From assembly GCA_040755725.1 (NCBI GenBank), contig JBFMAI010000023.1:1-64000 (forward strand): a DNA stretch of 64,000 bases, in the 5' to 3' direction. The notes under the pieces are model-generated. The model had not been told where the DNA came from. It saw only the letters and a list, made by a program, of their open reading frames with translations, and made no database searches. This document shows, piece after piece, positions 17,001 through 24,495 of this stretch (positions are counted from its first letter, which is position 1; each line of letters starts with the position of its first letter). Origin of the DNA: JBFMAI01 sp040755725. GTDB taxonomy: Bacteria > Planctomycetota > Phycisphaerae > UBA1845 > Fen-1342. A program made the position numbers and the translations under genes.

Positions 17001-17545
17001 GGCTGAAAGACGAGCCCGTTGAACCCTGGCGGCCAGTCAACCTCGACCTGGGCCTCTCGGCGACGATCCCGCGCGGCTACATCCGCGCCGATCGGCAGCG
17101 AATGGAAGTCTACAAGCGGCTGACCGCGTGCCGGTCGGTCGCCGAGATCGACGTGCTGCGCGACGACCTGCGCGACGCGTTCGGCCCGCTGCCTGAAGCT
17201 GTGGAGACGCTGCTCACGCTAGCGGAGATTCGCGTGCTGGCCGCTCCCTGGGGCATCCGCTCCATCGTGCTCGACGGCCCGGACGTGGTGTTCGCAATCG
17301 ACGATCTTCAGAAGGTGCAGCCGCTGTTGTCCGACGGCCCCGGCTCGCCGCGCGTCCCCGACCCCCAGACGATCCACTGGCGGCTGCCGAAGCGTTACCT
17401 CGAGTCGGCGACGCTGCTGGCGGTGCTGCGGAAGCAGCTCGGGCGCCCCGTCCCCGCCGAACGGGTTGCTGATGTCTCGCCCACCCCCGGGTTCGCGGGA
17501 GCGTCGCAGAACGCGGGGCCCGGCGCCCGGGAGACGCATTGCTGA
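14045..17545 (+). CDS. mfd: Transcription-repair coupling factor Mfd
   Basis: A 1166-residue superfamily 2 translocase that removes stalled RNA polymerase and recruits UvrA. In order: UvrB-like domain 1 (about 1-340, with VEVPGDFARRGGIVDVY), the RNAP-interaction domain (FFDLEVGDSVVHALHGIGRF), Walker A GDVGYGKTE (Lys635), Walker B IIDEEQRFGVEAKE (Asp730), TATPIPRTL, ESGLDIPTANTI, the RGRVGRS motif and the TRG segment, then domain 7. Two oddities. About 50 residues near 126-176 are low-complexity and encoded by a palindromic repeat (14421-14572) interrupting domain 1 before RLVAPILALMQPV. The last about 40 residues after LLAVLRKQL are not Mfd-like and run antisense over the end of the neighbouring hydrolase gene. 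A second copy of the 3' end lies at 19830. Confidence 0.95.
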   Translation: MDVFETIRADPQLDELTRLLKPTPAPGATPGTQQGVVAAEGLWGSSAPILAALVAEWLGRPLLYVTAHTDEADDVRDDIETALGTPPELLPALDTLPGDTRPDDELAGERLRLCLALLSQRGAGPRGRGDVRTCESEDVGRWERGDAGTWERNAGPRSAQVAPSPPPHVPTSPRFHRPPAPRLVAPILALMQPVLSAEAIAARSYEVRAGQTLDPDTLARWLGEHGFQRCDAVEVPGDFARRGGIVDVYSSAHVDPVRIEFFGDAVESIRLFDTGTQRSSHVLEAVRIPALTSTGTHGADSSEVTSFLALLPPETIIAFHEPTEIQELGRTFWQRMGERAGIIPVDAVFRRANDFAQLHLHRFTGVTDWRVRFDVTSLPPFEPRAADALRALGELAAEADVVVLCDNLPEAQRFRELLATNGGPALRDVRVEVGVLHHGFRWGGTAYVPHHELFRRYRQRRTLRRVAPARPIDSFFDLEVGDSVVHALHGIGRFLGLKTIQRDERTDEYLALEFADKAVVHVPVSQIHVVQKYIGSFRGRPKLSKVGSLAWKRTKQRVAEAVTDLAAEMLAIQAQRALEAGIAYPHDTDWQREFEGAFLYEETEDQLRAADEIKRDLTQPRPMDRLLCGDVGYGKTELAMRAAFKVVEYGRQVAILVPTTVLAEQHYETFRERLADYPFVIEVLSRFRTKKEQADIVARARKGQVDILIGTHRLLSPDVRFADLGLVIIDEEQRFGVEAKERLKRLRATVEVLTMTATPIPRTLHMAMLGIRDISSLATAPADRRAIVTQVRMWDDRMIREAVLRELNRDGQVYFVHNWVRDIHQVANRLRALVPEARIVVGHGQMAGHELEDVMLRFLRREADVLVSTNIIESGLDIPTANTIFIDRAERFGLADLHQLRGRVGRSKHRAYAYALLSPKHPVTDTAARRLKAFEHYSELGAGFQIAMRDLEIRGAGNILGPEQSGHIEAVGYEMYCQLLEQAVRRLKDEPVEPWRPVNLDLGLSATIPRGYIRADRQRMEVYKRLTACRSVAEIDVLRDDLRDAFGPLPEAVETLLTLAEIRVLAAPWGIRSIVLDGPDVVFAIDDLQKVQPLLSDGPGSPRVPDPQTIHWRLPKRYLESATLLAVLRKQLGRPVPAERVADVSPTPGFAGASQNAGPGARETHC
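14421..14572. repeat. GGGGACGTG-type palindromic element inside mfd
   Basis: A G-rich left arm of GGGGACGTG/GGGAACG-like units (14421-14498) and a C-rich right arm (14531-14570) flank a 30-nt spacer. The core is a perfect 17-bp inverted repeat, GGACGTGGGGAGGTGGG at 14455-14471 against 14536-14552. It is in frame with mfd and encodes residues such as PHVPTSPRFHRPP. The same unit reappears in ileS at 40595-40645. Confidence 0.8.
17314..17441 (+). repeat. Direct repeat, copy 1 (mfd 3' end)
   Basis: These 128 bases of mfd recur at 19830-19957 with 6 mismatches in the first 125 positions and no gaps (offset 2516). The repeated part encodes the end of Mfd domain 7 (LLSDGPGSPRVPDP to LLAVLRKQL). 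Confidence 0.9.
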
Positions 17546-18984
17546 TCGCGTGTGGCTGTGCGACCACTGCGCCCACGACCAAGCCAGTCGACGACCTCTC
17601 CGACCGCTCGGGCATCTTCGGGCGTTCGTAGGACATAGTGGGCACGGATCGGTGCCAGGTCACCATCGAGGGCTACTAATCGACAGCGGACTCCCAGCCG
17701 CTGCCAGTTCGAAACGGCGCTCGGCCAAGGCTGGAACGGCGCGACTCCATCTCGGACGTGATGCACTACCAGCAACGCCGGCCCGTGCGGGTTGACCCAC
17801 GACGTCGGTGAGAGCCGCCGGAACAACTCGGCGTCCCACGCGCCCGCCCATCGCGCGATCATGGCCGACCGCGCACTCTCGCGGTCGAGTTCACCGTCCT
17901 CGCTGATGAACGACGCTGCTCCGGCCAGTGCTATCACGCTGTGTACCCGCACGTCCGGACGCAACTCACCCGGTAACCCCATGGCCTCCGGCGGTGCGAA
18001 GCCCACTAACATCGCAAGCATCGCTCCCGCAGAGTAACCCAGGAGGGATACCTCGTCGGACTCCGCGCCACACTCGGGGGCCGCACGCTGAAGCCACTGG
18101 ACACTCCGGTAAACATCCTCCAGTGTCTCTTTGTAACTCGCTCCGTCGTCCACGCACCGATACGCCGGGCACAGCGCCACGTATCCGTCCCCGGCGAGCC
18201 TGTCCGGCCAACCACGAGCCCACTCTGGGTCGCGCGTCAGGAACCCGGTGCCGAACAGGCACACCACGGCGCCCCGCACCGGCATACCGGCCGGCGGCCG
18301 AATCACCTCGCCGGAGACGGCATCGCCGCCCGCTCGTAAAATGGTCACGGTGTTGCGAAGCAAGGCTGGCGCCCCGTCGCCGGGTGTGCTCACTTCACTG
18401 CTTCCGCCAGCTACACCGACATGCGCGGGCGGCGCGTCACCGACGACATCCGGCAAGGCGCACACGCGGATGCCGTTGATCACGAGGGAATGACCGGAGA
18501 TATCGAGCGTCCAAGGCGCTCGCAGCGCTTCGGCCGCGGGGCCGTCGCACCTGATCTCCGCGCCGGAGGCGGGGTTGATCCGCAGGGTGCGGACTCCCAA
18601 CGCGGCCAGCACGGCCAGACCGTCCAGGAAGAAGCCCTTGAACTGCACTTCGGTGCCATCGGGCACGGGTTCGATCGAGAGAGTGCCGCGTGCGCGGACC
18701 TCGTCGCGCAGGATCAACTGCCGGCGGCCGGGCACGCGCACGCGGAACCAGAACGGGTCGTCGTCCAAGCCGTCGGCGAAGGCGCCGCGGGCATCCAGGG
18801 CGGCGCTCAGATCGAGACGCTCCACGGCGATTACCACATTCCGGGTAGTTTCGCCGGGCGACGGGCCTGCGCAAGCCGCGCCCGCCGCACTGGGGCGCGG
18901 GCTATGTCTGGCGGCGCAACCACCGGAGCCGATGGTGAGCACCGCCGCGGCAAAGGCCATTACTCGCAGCAGCTTGTCGAGCAT
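17395..18984 (-). CDS. Secreted alpha/beta hydrolase fused to an uncharacterised N-terminal domain
   Basis: A 529-residue protein. The signal peptide ends near SGGC (Cys23, weak lipobox). Residues 49-181 form a domain without known function, clearly homologous to the neighbouring protein (18986-19582); shared features are an FADG/FVDG segment and the closing GIRVCALPD. Residues about 205-474 are an alpha/beta hydrolase: FGTGFL oxyanion region, nucleophile Ser318 in LLGYSAGAM, probable acid Asp412 and His449. Residues from about 475 on are unlike any hydrolase. They are read antisense to the mfd tail and overlap it by 151 bp, so the natural C-terminus was probably lost at a rearrangement junction. 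The start is 1 bp after the upstream gene's stop: one operon. Substrate unknown. Confidence 0.7.
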   Translation of the reverse strand: MLDKLLRVMAFAAAVLTIGSGGCAARHSPRPSAAGAACAGPSPGETTRNVVIAVERLDLSAALDARGAFADGLDDDPFWFRVRVPGRRQLILRDEVRARGTLSIEPVPDGTEVQFKGFFLDGLAVLAALGVRTLRINPASGAEIRCDGPAAEALRAPWTLDISGHSLVINGIRVCALPDVVGDAPPAHVGVAGGSSEVSTPGDGAPALLRNTVTILRAGGDAVSGEVIRPPAGMPVRGAVVCLFGTGFLTRDPEWARGWPDRLAGDGYVALCPAYRCVDDGASYKETLEDVYRSVQWLQRAAPECGAESDEVSLLGYSAGAMLAMLVGFAPPEAMGLPGELRPDVRVHSVIALAGAASFISEDGELDRESARSAMIARWAGAWDAELFRRLSPTSWVNPHGPALLVVHHVRDGVAPFQPWPSAVSNWQRLGVRCRLVALDGDLAPIRAHYVLRTPEDARAVGEVVDWLGRGRSGRTATRDQQCVSRAPGPAFCDAPANPGVGETSATRSAGTGRPSCFRSTASSVADSR

Positions 18985-18985
18985 G

Positions 18986-19582
18986 TTACTCGACGCAGTC
19001 CGGCAGCGCCACGACTTGAATGCCGGCTACTTCCAGGAAAGGTTGGCCAAGTCGGACCCTATAACGTTCGCCCAGATACTCGACGATCTCGCCGTTTGCA
19101 ACGGTCCTAAACCCCTCCGTTTCCACAGGCACGTCGAGGTAGATGAGCCCCGCGGCGCGCAGCACGCTCATGCCGACGAGAAACGGCCCGCTGAAAGTGA
19201 TCGCTGTGCCCTCGTTGGTGTGAACAAGCGTCAGCGTGGCTTGCCCGGAGCACGCCTCCTTCAGCGCGAAGCTGACCCCTGCTGGTACACAAAGCGAGAA
19301 TGTGATGGTGTCGTCGGCGAACCCGTCGACGAAATCACCGTTAGCGCCAATCTCGACAGCGAGGCTGATGTTCTCAATCACGAGATTCACGCTCGGCCCT
19401 TCGAGCGGGCGACCGCCATCACCCACCGGCTGAGTGGTTGGGGGAGTGCCGACAGTGACCTTCCCCTCCACGGTCACGTGGTGCGCACTGAATTCGACCC
19501 GCAAAGCCCCCGCAGAGCCGTAACACGGAGTGCCCGCGGCGACGAGGAACAGCAGACATACGACCGAGATTCGCGCCCTCAT
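18986..19582 (-). CDS. Secreted protein, paralogue of the hydrolase N-terminal domain
   Basis: A 198-residue protein. The start at 19582 has GGGAGG 7 nt upstream and a signal peptide (MRARISVVCLLFLVAAGTPCYG); a longer frame to 19648 is less likely. Residues 65-197 match residues 49-181 of the adjacent hydrolase: VIENISLAVEIGANGDFVDG aligns with the hydrolase FADG segment, ITFSGPFLVGMSVLRAAG with VQFKGFFLDGLAVLAALG, and GIQVVALPDCVE with GIRVCALPDVV. I do not recognise the family; it looks all-beta. Tight spacing with the hydrolase implies joint expression, possibly as an interacting pair. Confidence 0.7.
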   Translation of the reverse strand: MRARISVVCLLFLVAAGTPCYGSAGALRVEFSAHHVTVEGKVTVGTPPTTQPVGDGGRPLEGPSVNLVIENISLAVEIGANGDFVDGFADDTITFSLCVPAGVSFALKEACSGQATLTLVHTNEGTAITFSGPFLVGMSVLRAAGLIYLDVPVETEGFRTVANGEIVEYLGERYRVRLGQPFLEVAGIQVVALPDCVE

Positions 19583-19829
19583 TTGTAGCCTCCCAAATTG
19601 TTGACCTAGTTTCCAACAGTGAAACCCTCTGGTCCAAGTATGAATCACGGTTTATGGGATGCAAGTGAGCCCGGGCATAACGAGCGGCGAGTATCGTGGT
19701 GGGGGGTAAATGGTTTCGGTGTAAGAACTTGCGCGCGCCGGGAAAGCCGCGCCGTTTTCGCGCTTTTCTGCGCTTCTCTTGAACGTCCTATAACTGTTCG
19801 TCGAAGAAGGCTTCCCCGTGCCGTGCGAC

Positions 19830-19957
19830 GGTGCATCCGCTGCTGTCCGATGGCCCCGGCTCGCCGCGCGTCCCCGACCCCCAGAAGATCCACTGGCGGC
19901 TGCCGAAGCGTTACCTCGAGTCGGCGACGCTGCTGGCGGTGCTGCGCAAGCAACTCG
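19830..19957 (+). pseudogene. Orphan copy of the mfd 3' end (direct repeat copy 2)
   Basis: Encodes HPLLSDGPGSPRVPDP through YLESATLLAVLRKQL of Mfd domain 7 without the rest of the gene. It runs on into a short unrelated tail ending near 20055. It has no start context and is too short to function. Together with 17314-17441 it brackets the hydrolase/paralogue pair. Confidence 0.85.
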
Positions 19958-20182
19958 CTTGCCCCGCCCCGGTACTCCCGCCGAATGTCGCCCCCGTGTC
20001 CGCCGCAGCGCACTCCGGCGCCACCACTCCACCACCGCAAATCGCAAGAAGGTAGCGATGTGCCGCGTTGCCGACCCGCGAGCGCAAGGCTAGAGGTCGG
20101 GCTCGTAATCGCGTTCGGGCATCGAGGCTTGACAAACCGGTGAATACGGGGCAGGCTTGTGTTGAGTGGGGTGTGGAAGGAG

Positions 20183-20202
20183 CGTGCCCGCTCCCGCGGG
20201 CA
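20183..20202 (+). repeat. Perfect 8-bp hairpin GTGCCCGC/GCGGGCAC in a 5' leader
   Basis: A GTGCCCGC-TCCC-GCGGGCAC stem-loop ends 19 nt before the ATG of the Cys-rich protein and close to its GTGGGAG ribosome site. It could hinder translation initiation or simply be another dispersed palindrome. Confidence 0.55.
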
Positions 20203-20221
20203 CGATTCGTGGGAGCCCACC

Positions 20222-20974
20222 ATGTTCACACACGCTTTGTTGGGGTTGAGTCTGCTTGGTCTCCTAGGACTGCCGGCTGACCAGGTACCGGAGACAAACG
20301 CAGGACCTGCGGCGCCCCAGGGGCCGGTGGTTACAACGTTCCACGTAAGGACAGCGGTGCATTACATGGAACTGGGCTATCACTTCAACCTCATCTTCAC
20401 GGGCAACTTCAAAGAACCGACTGAGTTCGACAAGGGAATTCAAGTGACTGGAATCGGGGACGGCGTATATCAACCGGGGGCCGGTGGCGCGGTCAGCACG
20501 ATTCGTGACATGACGGTTCTGCTCGGGCTCTCCTCGCGCCCGGACGGTGTAACCGCACAGGCGCTTCCACGCGGTGATCAGTTGGTATACGCACCCGCCT
20601 TGCCCGCAATCCGGCTGCGCCACGTCCGCCCGATGGGTAACGGCGGTACCCGAGCACTCGTAGCCAGTGCATGTGGGGAAACCGTCGCGGAGTTTGAGGT
20701 GTCCCCGTCCCTCGTCCGCGCGGTCCATCCGGACAAGGTGGCGGCAGTTGTTGCCGAGCTCTTCGGCCACTTGCGCTTCGTCGATCGGAGCGGGGGTGAA
20801 CCAGACGAAGTGGCGTGCGATCCCACGTTCTCCCAGTGCGTCACGAGCCCGACGGAAGCGTGCAGCAACCAAGGCGGGGTGTGCAGCCTGACGTATGAAT
20901 GCAATCAGCAGACGGGAGCCGTGAGATGCAGCTTCACCTGCTGTGGCGTGGCGCCCCCACCAGGAGGCGGGTAG
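20222..20974 (+). CDS. Secreted protein with Cys-rich C-terminus, unknown
   Basis: A 250-residue protein. The ATG at 20222 follows GTGGGAG and begins a signal peptide (MFTHALLGLSLLGLLGLPADQ). The middle is a mixed domain with no motif I recognise (HVRTAVHYMELGYHFNLIF). From about residue 199 there are eight cysteines in about 40 residues (CDPTFSQC, EACSNQGGVC, YECN, RCSFTCC), ending GVAPPPGGG. The spacing suggests a small disulfide-bonded module and hence an extracytoplasmic location. It lies just outside the mfd repeat and is divergent from the hydrolase/paralogue operon. No function is proposed. Confidence 0.65.
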   Translation: MFTHALLGLSLLGLLGLPADQVPETNAGPAAPQGPVVTTFHVRTAVHYMELGYHFNLIFTGNFKEPTEFDKGIQVTGIGDGVYQPGAGGAVSTIRDMTVLLGLSSRPDGVTAQALPRGDQLVYAPALPAIRLRHVRPMGNGGTRALVASACGETVAEFEVSPSLVRAVHPDKVAAVVAELFGHLRFVDRSGGEPDEVACDPTFSQCVTSPTEACSNQGGVCSLTYECNQQTGAVRCSFTCCGVAPPPGGG

Positions 20975-21283
20975 TCTGTGATGGGCGACGGAGGCGGGTT
21001 GGTCTCGGTGCAGCGGGTTCCCTGGGTGCGTTCACGCGCATGAGGCACGATGCGCGGGCGTCCGCGGGACAGCGTGGTGGGCTGTCCCGGCCACGAGGCG
21101 AGTCCCTGCCACGCCGGCGAGCTCTTCCGCTGTCACCCTGGCGGGATTCTGGCCGGGCCCCGCAGGAACCGGTCGTAACCACCTCGTGCGTCGCGGGCCG
21201 TTGTTGACCGCTCGTGAATGCGGTCTTCTGGAAAGCCGCCGCGGCAAGTGGGCCCTCTTGAGCTAAGGCGCCCCCCCGCGCGA
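20975..21283. other. Intergenic region between convergent genes with GGGACAGC hairpin
   Basis: About 310 bases. GGGACAGC (21066-21073) pairs perfectly with GCTGTCCC (21081-21088). The flanking text (GGCCACGAGGCGAGTCCC) resembles the other GGTGGCACAGCC-type repeats at 41616 and 61402. No gene is seen; the hairpin may also end one of the converging transcripts. Confidence 0.5.
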
Positions 21284-23479
21284 TCACCAGCCGCCGGCCA
21301 GCAGGTCCACGAAGGGGTTGATGTCTCCAAAGCCCCAGACCCCGCCGTACTGCCCGTCGCCGTTGACATCGGCATTCTGCTCCGGGCAATCGGGATGCTG
21401 GAGCTTCCATTCCGGCCAGTTCGCCAGGGCGAGCACGAACGGGTTGATGTCGCCGAAGTCGATGCGGCCATCGCAGTTGAGGTCGCCGCGCAGAATCCCC
21501 AGCTCTAGGGTCACCGTGGCCACATTGGAGTCGCCGGCGCTGCTCCGGACGCGGTAGGTGAACGAGTCGACGCCCTTGGCGCCCGGCAGGGGCCGCATGA
21601 GGCGATACGGTCCCGACTGCCCCGTGGGCACGCTGACCTGCACCGGAGACGACACGACCTCGAACGTCAGCGACACGCCGGCGTTGTTGAACGCCGCGGG
21701 CAGCTCGACCACGAACGGCTGGTCCTTCCGCACGCGTTTCGTGAAGCTGAAGGCCGTCGGGGGCTGAGTCGCGGGACTACCCGCCGCGTAACTCACCGTA
21801 ATCAGGGCTGGTGCGCTGCGCACCGCCCGGCCGTCGGGAAACAGTGCCTCGGCCTGCACCTGCGCCGGTCCGGCCCCCAGCGTCAGCCCGTAGACCGTCA
21901 GCCGCCCCGATCCGCCGGAGGCCGCCGCGAGCACGCGCCCGTTCTGCACCAGCCGAATCTCGCGCGGGACGCCGCCGGCCGTCACGACGTCGAAGTTGAA
22001 CGGCGTGGCCCAGTTGCCGCTGAGAGGTGCGGCGGTCATCGAGACCGACTGCCCGCGGTTCTGGACATCAAGCACGCCGATCCACCGGCCCGTTGAGCGC
22101 ACGAGGGTGTTGTCATACGCCAGAACGCGGACGTCATGCCGGCCATCGGACAACGCCCGGGTGTTCACGTTGAACTTCTGCCCCGGCAGGACCGACCCTT
22201 GCAGCACGCCGTCGATCAGCAGATCGAACCCCGCGATCTGGGCCGTGGGGTGTGTCGTGGTGGCGCTCGGCGTCAGGATGACGTTCCCGGCGACCGGCCC
22301 GGTCGGCGCGTCGGGCACTTGAACGGCTGGCAGGTGCGCAAACGGCCGCGTCAGCGGATCGCCGTAGAGCAACCCCTGGAAGGGCGTATACGCGACACTA
22401 CGGAACAGGGCTTCGCCCAGCGAGAGCCCCTGGAAGTAGTAGACATGCGCCCGGGCGTGCGGGAACTTACCCGGGTAGTTGCACGGCTCCTCGACCGTGC
22501 CCCACGAGCCGGCGGCCCCCTTTACTATCCACCGCGACACTTTGGTCTGCGAGGCGATGTCGAACGTGGCGGCCCAACTCGTCAGGTGGTCGCCGATCGC
22601 CCCCGGACGGATCGTCATGTTGGCGCCGTCGATGTCCGGCGCCGCCCAGCCGGTCATAATCCCCAGACAGTCGTGCCGGCCTTCCGGCAAGACCGCCAGC
22701 AATTGCTCGGCCTGCCCGCCCAGCGCGATGATCGCGTTCACGGCCGCCGGGAAGTACGGGTCGCGCGGGCCGCTGCGCAGCTCGTCGGTGGTCTTCATGA
22801 AATAGAACTTCCCCGCCGGCCGTTTCCCATCGGCCGCGACCGCCCGGTCGATCATGGCGATCGTCTCGGCGACCGTGTTACCGCGCTCGCCGGAGTAGCC
22901 CAGCATGGCTCCAATGAAGTACCGCCGCGCGAACGGGTCGTTGCTCGGGTCGCCGTACAGCCACGCCACCGACGAATCGAACGCCCGGGCCTGGTCCGTA
23001 TACCCGTAGTAGCGGTTCATGTTGGTAGACCACAGGGTGCCGGTCAGGATCTCGTCGGCGATGAAGGCCGTGGTGTAGGCTGCCGAGATCGCGAACCGCC
23101 GCACGGGCGAGCACTGGTCCTGCACCAGGTTGGTCGCGTTGACATAGAACGGTGCTCCGGGAACAACGACGATGTAGTCGATGTGGTCCTCCAGCCCCGC
23201 ATTGGCCAGCGTGCCGAACAGCGCGTCCAAGTTGTAGTCGGCAAACGTGTTATAGTTGGCCGCCCCCGGGGCCACATAGAGGACATTGGTGTCCGGAATG
23301 CCGCGGGCGTGACGGTAGTAGTTGCCCACGTACATCGAGTCTTTGTCGGCAGGGTCGATAATCAGCAGCACGTTCTCGGCTGTGCCACCGGCCGACGCCA
23401 ACTGCGCCCCCAATACGACCAGCAGGGCCACCGCCCCGCGCTTGGCCCACTCTGCGCAGTATTGATATCGCTGGCTCAC
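21284..23479 (-). CDS. TIGR03790-like secreted protein with dockerin-like tag
   Basis: A 731-residue protein. I choose the GTG at 23479 because GGAGG lies 8 nt upstream and a signal peptide follows (GAVALLVVLGAQLASAG); the longer frame to 24178 overlaps the divergent sigma factor gene. The N-terminal part matches the planctomycete/verrucomicrobial TIGR03790 family (ENVLLIIDPADKDSMYVGNYY, ARGIP, YIVVVPGAPFYVN, YGYTDQARAFDSSVAWLYGDP), whose function is unknown. A beta-sandwich region follows, then a Cadherin/Big-like segment (about 560-660). It ends with two Ca loops and FGDINPFVLALANWPEWK/GFGDINPFVDLLAGGW, nearly the same tag as the gene at 9533. Confidence 0.8.
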   Translation of the reverse strand: MSQRYQYCAEWAKRGAVALLVVLGAQLASAGGTAENVLLIIDPADKDSMYVGNYYRHARGIPDTNVLYVAPGAANYNTFADYNLDALFGTLANAGLEDHIDYIVVVPGAPFYVNATNLVQDQCSPVRRFAISAAYTTAFIADEILTGTLWSTNMNRYYGYTDQARAFDSSVAWLYGDPSNDPFARRYFIGAMLGYSGERGNTVAETIAMIDRAVAADGKRPAGKFYFMKTTDELRSGPRDPYFPAAVNAIIALGGQAEQLLAVLPEGRHDCLGIMTGWAAPDIDGANMTIRPGAIGDHLTSWAATFDIASQTKVSRWIVKGAAGSWGTVEEPCNYPGKFPHARAHVYYFQGLSLGEALFRSVAYTPFQGLLYGDPLTRPFAHLPAVQVPDAPTGPVAGNVILTPSATTTHPTAQIAGFDLLIDGVLQGSVLPGQKFNVNTRALSDGRHDVRVLAYDNTLVRSTGRWIGVLDVQNRGQSVSMTAAPLSGNWATPFNFDVVTAGGVPREIRLVQNGRVLAAASGGSGRLTVYGLTLGAGPAQVQAEALFPDGRAVRSAPALITVSYAAGSPATQPPTAFSFTKRVRKDQPFVVELPAAFNNAGVSLTFEVVSSPVQVSVPTGQSGPYRLMRPLPGAKGVDSFTYRVRSSAGDSNVATVTLELGILRGDLNCDGRIDFGDINPFVLALANWPEWKLQHPDCPEQNADVNGDGQYGGVWGFGDINPFVDLLAGGW

Positions 23480-23713
23480 TTCTCTCACCTCCGTACCTTC
23501 TCTTGACCCGCCAAGAGACATCGGCGGCGAATTGCGTATGTGCATGATCTCAAAACTGTCCGGACCGGGCAAGCCCAAAATGGGTTCCGCATGAGAGTCC
23601 GTGCGCGCTCCCGATGCCGACGTTTGCCGGCAGGACGGCGTTGCCTGGCCGGGGCACTTCCCGTAGAATATAGGCGCGATCGGGATGAGTGCGTCTGACT
23701 GGATGGGTTCCCC

Positions 23714-24358
23714 ATGGCGGGGACGGGCAGCGACAGGTCGGTAAACCGTGCAGAAGTGAGACTGCCTCCAGGCGTGGTCCGTACCTCCTCGGCTGCGCCG
23801 GGGCCGCTCGCCGACTTCGACACGCAACTCATGTTGCAGATGGCTGCCGGCAGCCGCGAGGCCGGCGCCTTGCTGATCCAGCGTAATGGGCAGCAGATTG
23901 CCCGGTATCTCGCGCGGCTGGTCCGCGACTCCAATGTGGTCGAGGACCTGAGCCAGGAGGTGTTCTCGCAGGCGCTTAGCCACGCCGACCAGTTTCGCCC
24001 CACCGCCAAGGTGTCGACCTGGCTCTACCGCATCGCCACCAACACCGCTCTGAACTACCTGAAGCAAGCCAGTCGTCGGCGCACCCAGGCGTCGCCGGTC
24101 GATCGTCCGCTCGAAGTGACCGACCCCAGAGACCCCGGGCCGGAACGGCGCCTGAGCCAGGATGAACTTCGACGGCACGTGTCCCAGGCGATCCTGAAGT
24201 TGCCGATCAATCAGCGCGTCGCGTTGACGTTGTACCAGTACGAGGAGTTCACCTACGAGCAGGTCGCCGCGGTGCTGGGCGTGACCGTCGAGGCGGTTCG
24301 GTGCTTGCTAAGCCGCGCCCGCACGGCCCTGCGCCGCGAACTCCGCGCATTTGAGTAA
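23714..24358 (+). CDS. ECF sigma factor (RpoE-like) of a three-gene operon
   Basis: A 214-residue sigma factor. Region 2 is about residues 40-110 (ALLIQRNGQQIARYLARLV, VEDLSQEVFSQALSHADQF, KVSTWLYRIATNTALNYLK). Region 4 is about 155-210 (AILKLPINQRVALTLYQYEE, YEQVAAVLGVTVEAVRCLLSR). The first about 35 residues are a non-conserved extension; an internal start cannot be excluded. The next gene encodes a zinc-motif anti-sigma-like membrane protein, the standard partner arrangement. TAGAAT at 23664-23669 is a candidate -10. Confidence 0.88.
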   Translation: MAGTGSDRSVNRAEVRLPPGVVRTSSAAPGPLADFDTQLMLQMAAGSREAGALLIQRNGQQIARYLARLVRDSNVVEDLSQEVFSQALSHADQFRPTAKVSTWLYRIATNTALNYLKQASRRRTQASPVDRPLEVTDPRDPGPERRLSQDELRRHVSQAILKLPINQRVALTLYQYEEFTYEQVAAVLGVTVEAVRCLLSRARTALRRELRAFE

Positions 24359-24473
24359 ACGACCCCGGCCCGCCAGCGCTACCGCGTCCGGGCTACGCAG
24401 CGCCGGCACTGCGGCGGGCGACCGTGCGGTCCGTCCCTCGTCCCGGGGCCGAACGACGGACCGGGGGTCGCGC

Positions 24474-24479
24474 TATACT
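24474..24479 (+). promoter_or_regulatory. -10-like TATACT before the anti-sigma-like gene
   Basis: GCTATACT lies 16 nt before the ATG at 24496, with GGAG between them, giving a short leader. It would allow expression independent of the sigma gene 137 bp upstream. Confidence 0.4.
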
Positions 24480-24495
24480 TCGGAGACGCGCCGGC

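Larger units (their letters stand above)
19583..20221. other. Intergenic region with mfd tail remnant
   Basis: About 640 bases between divergent genes. It contains the mfd 3'-end copy (19830-19957) and the hairpin at 20183-20202. The rest, including the comparatively AT-rich 19600-19720, presumably carries the divergent promoters; I could not assign a -10/-35 pair with confidence. Confidence 0.5.

Noticed and set aside
17314..19957. Classical integrated island with attL/attR
   Set aside because: There is no integrase, excisionase or tRNA, and the bracketed segment holds only two genes. Reported as a duplication with the island idea as one explanation.
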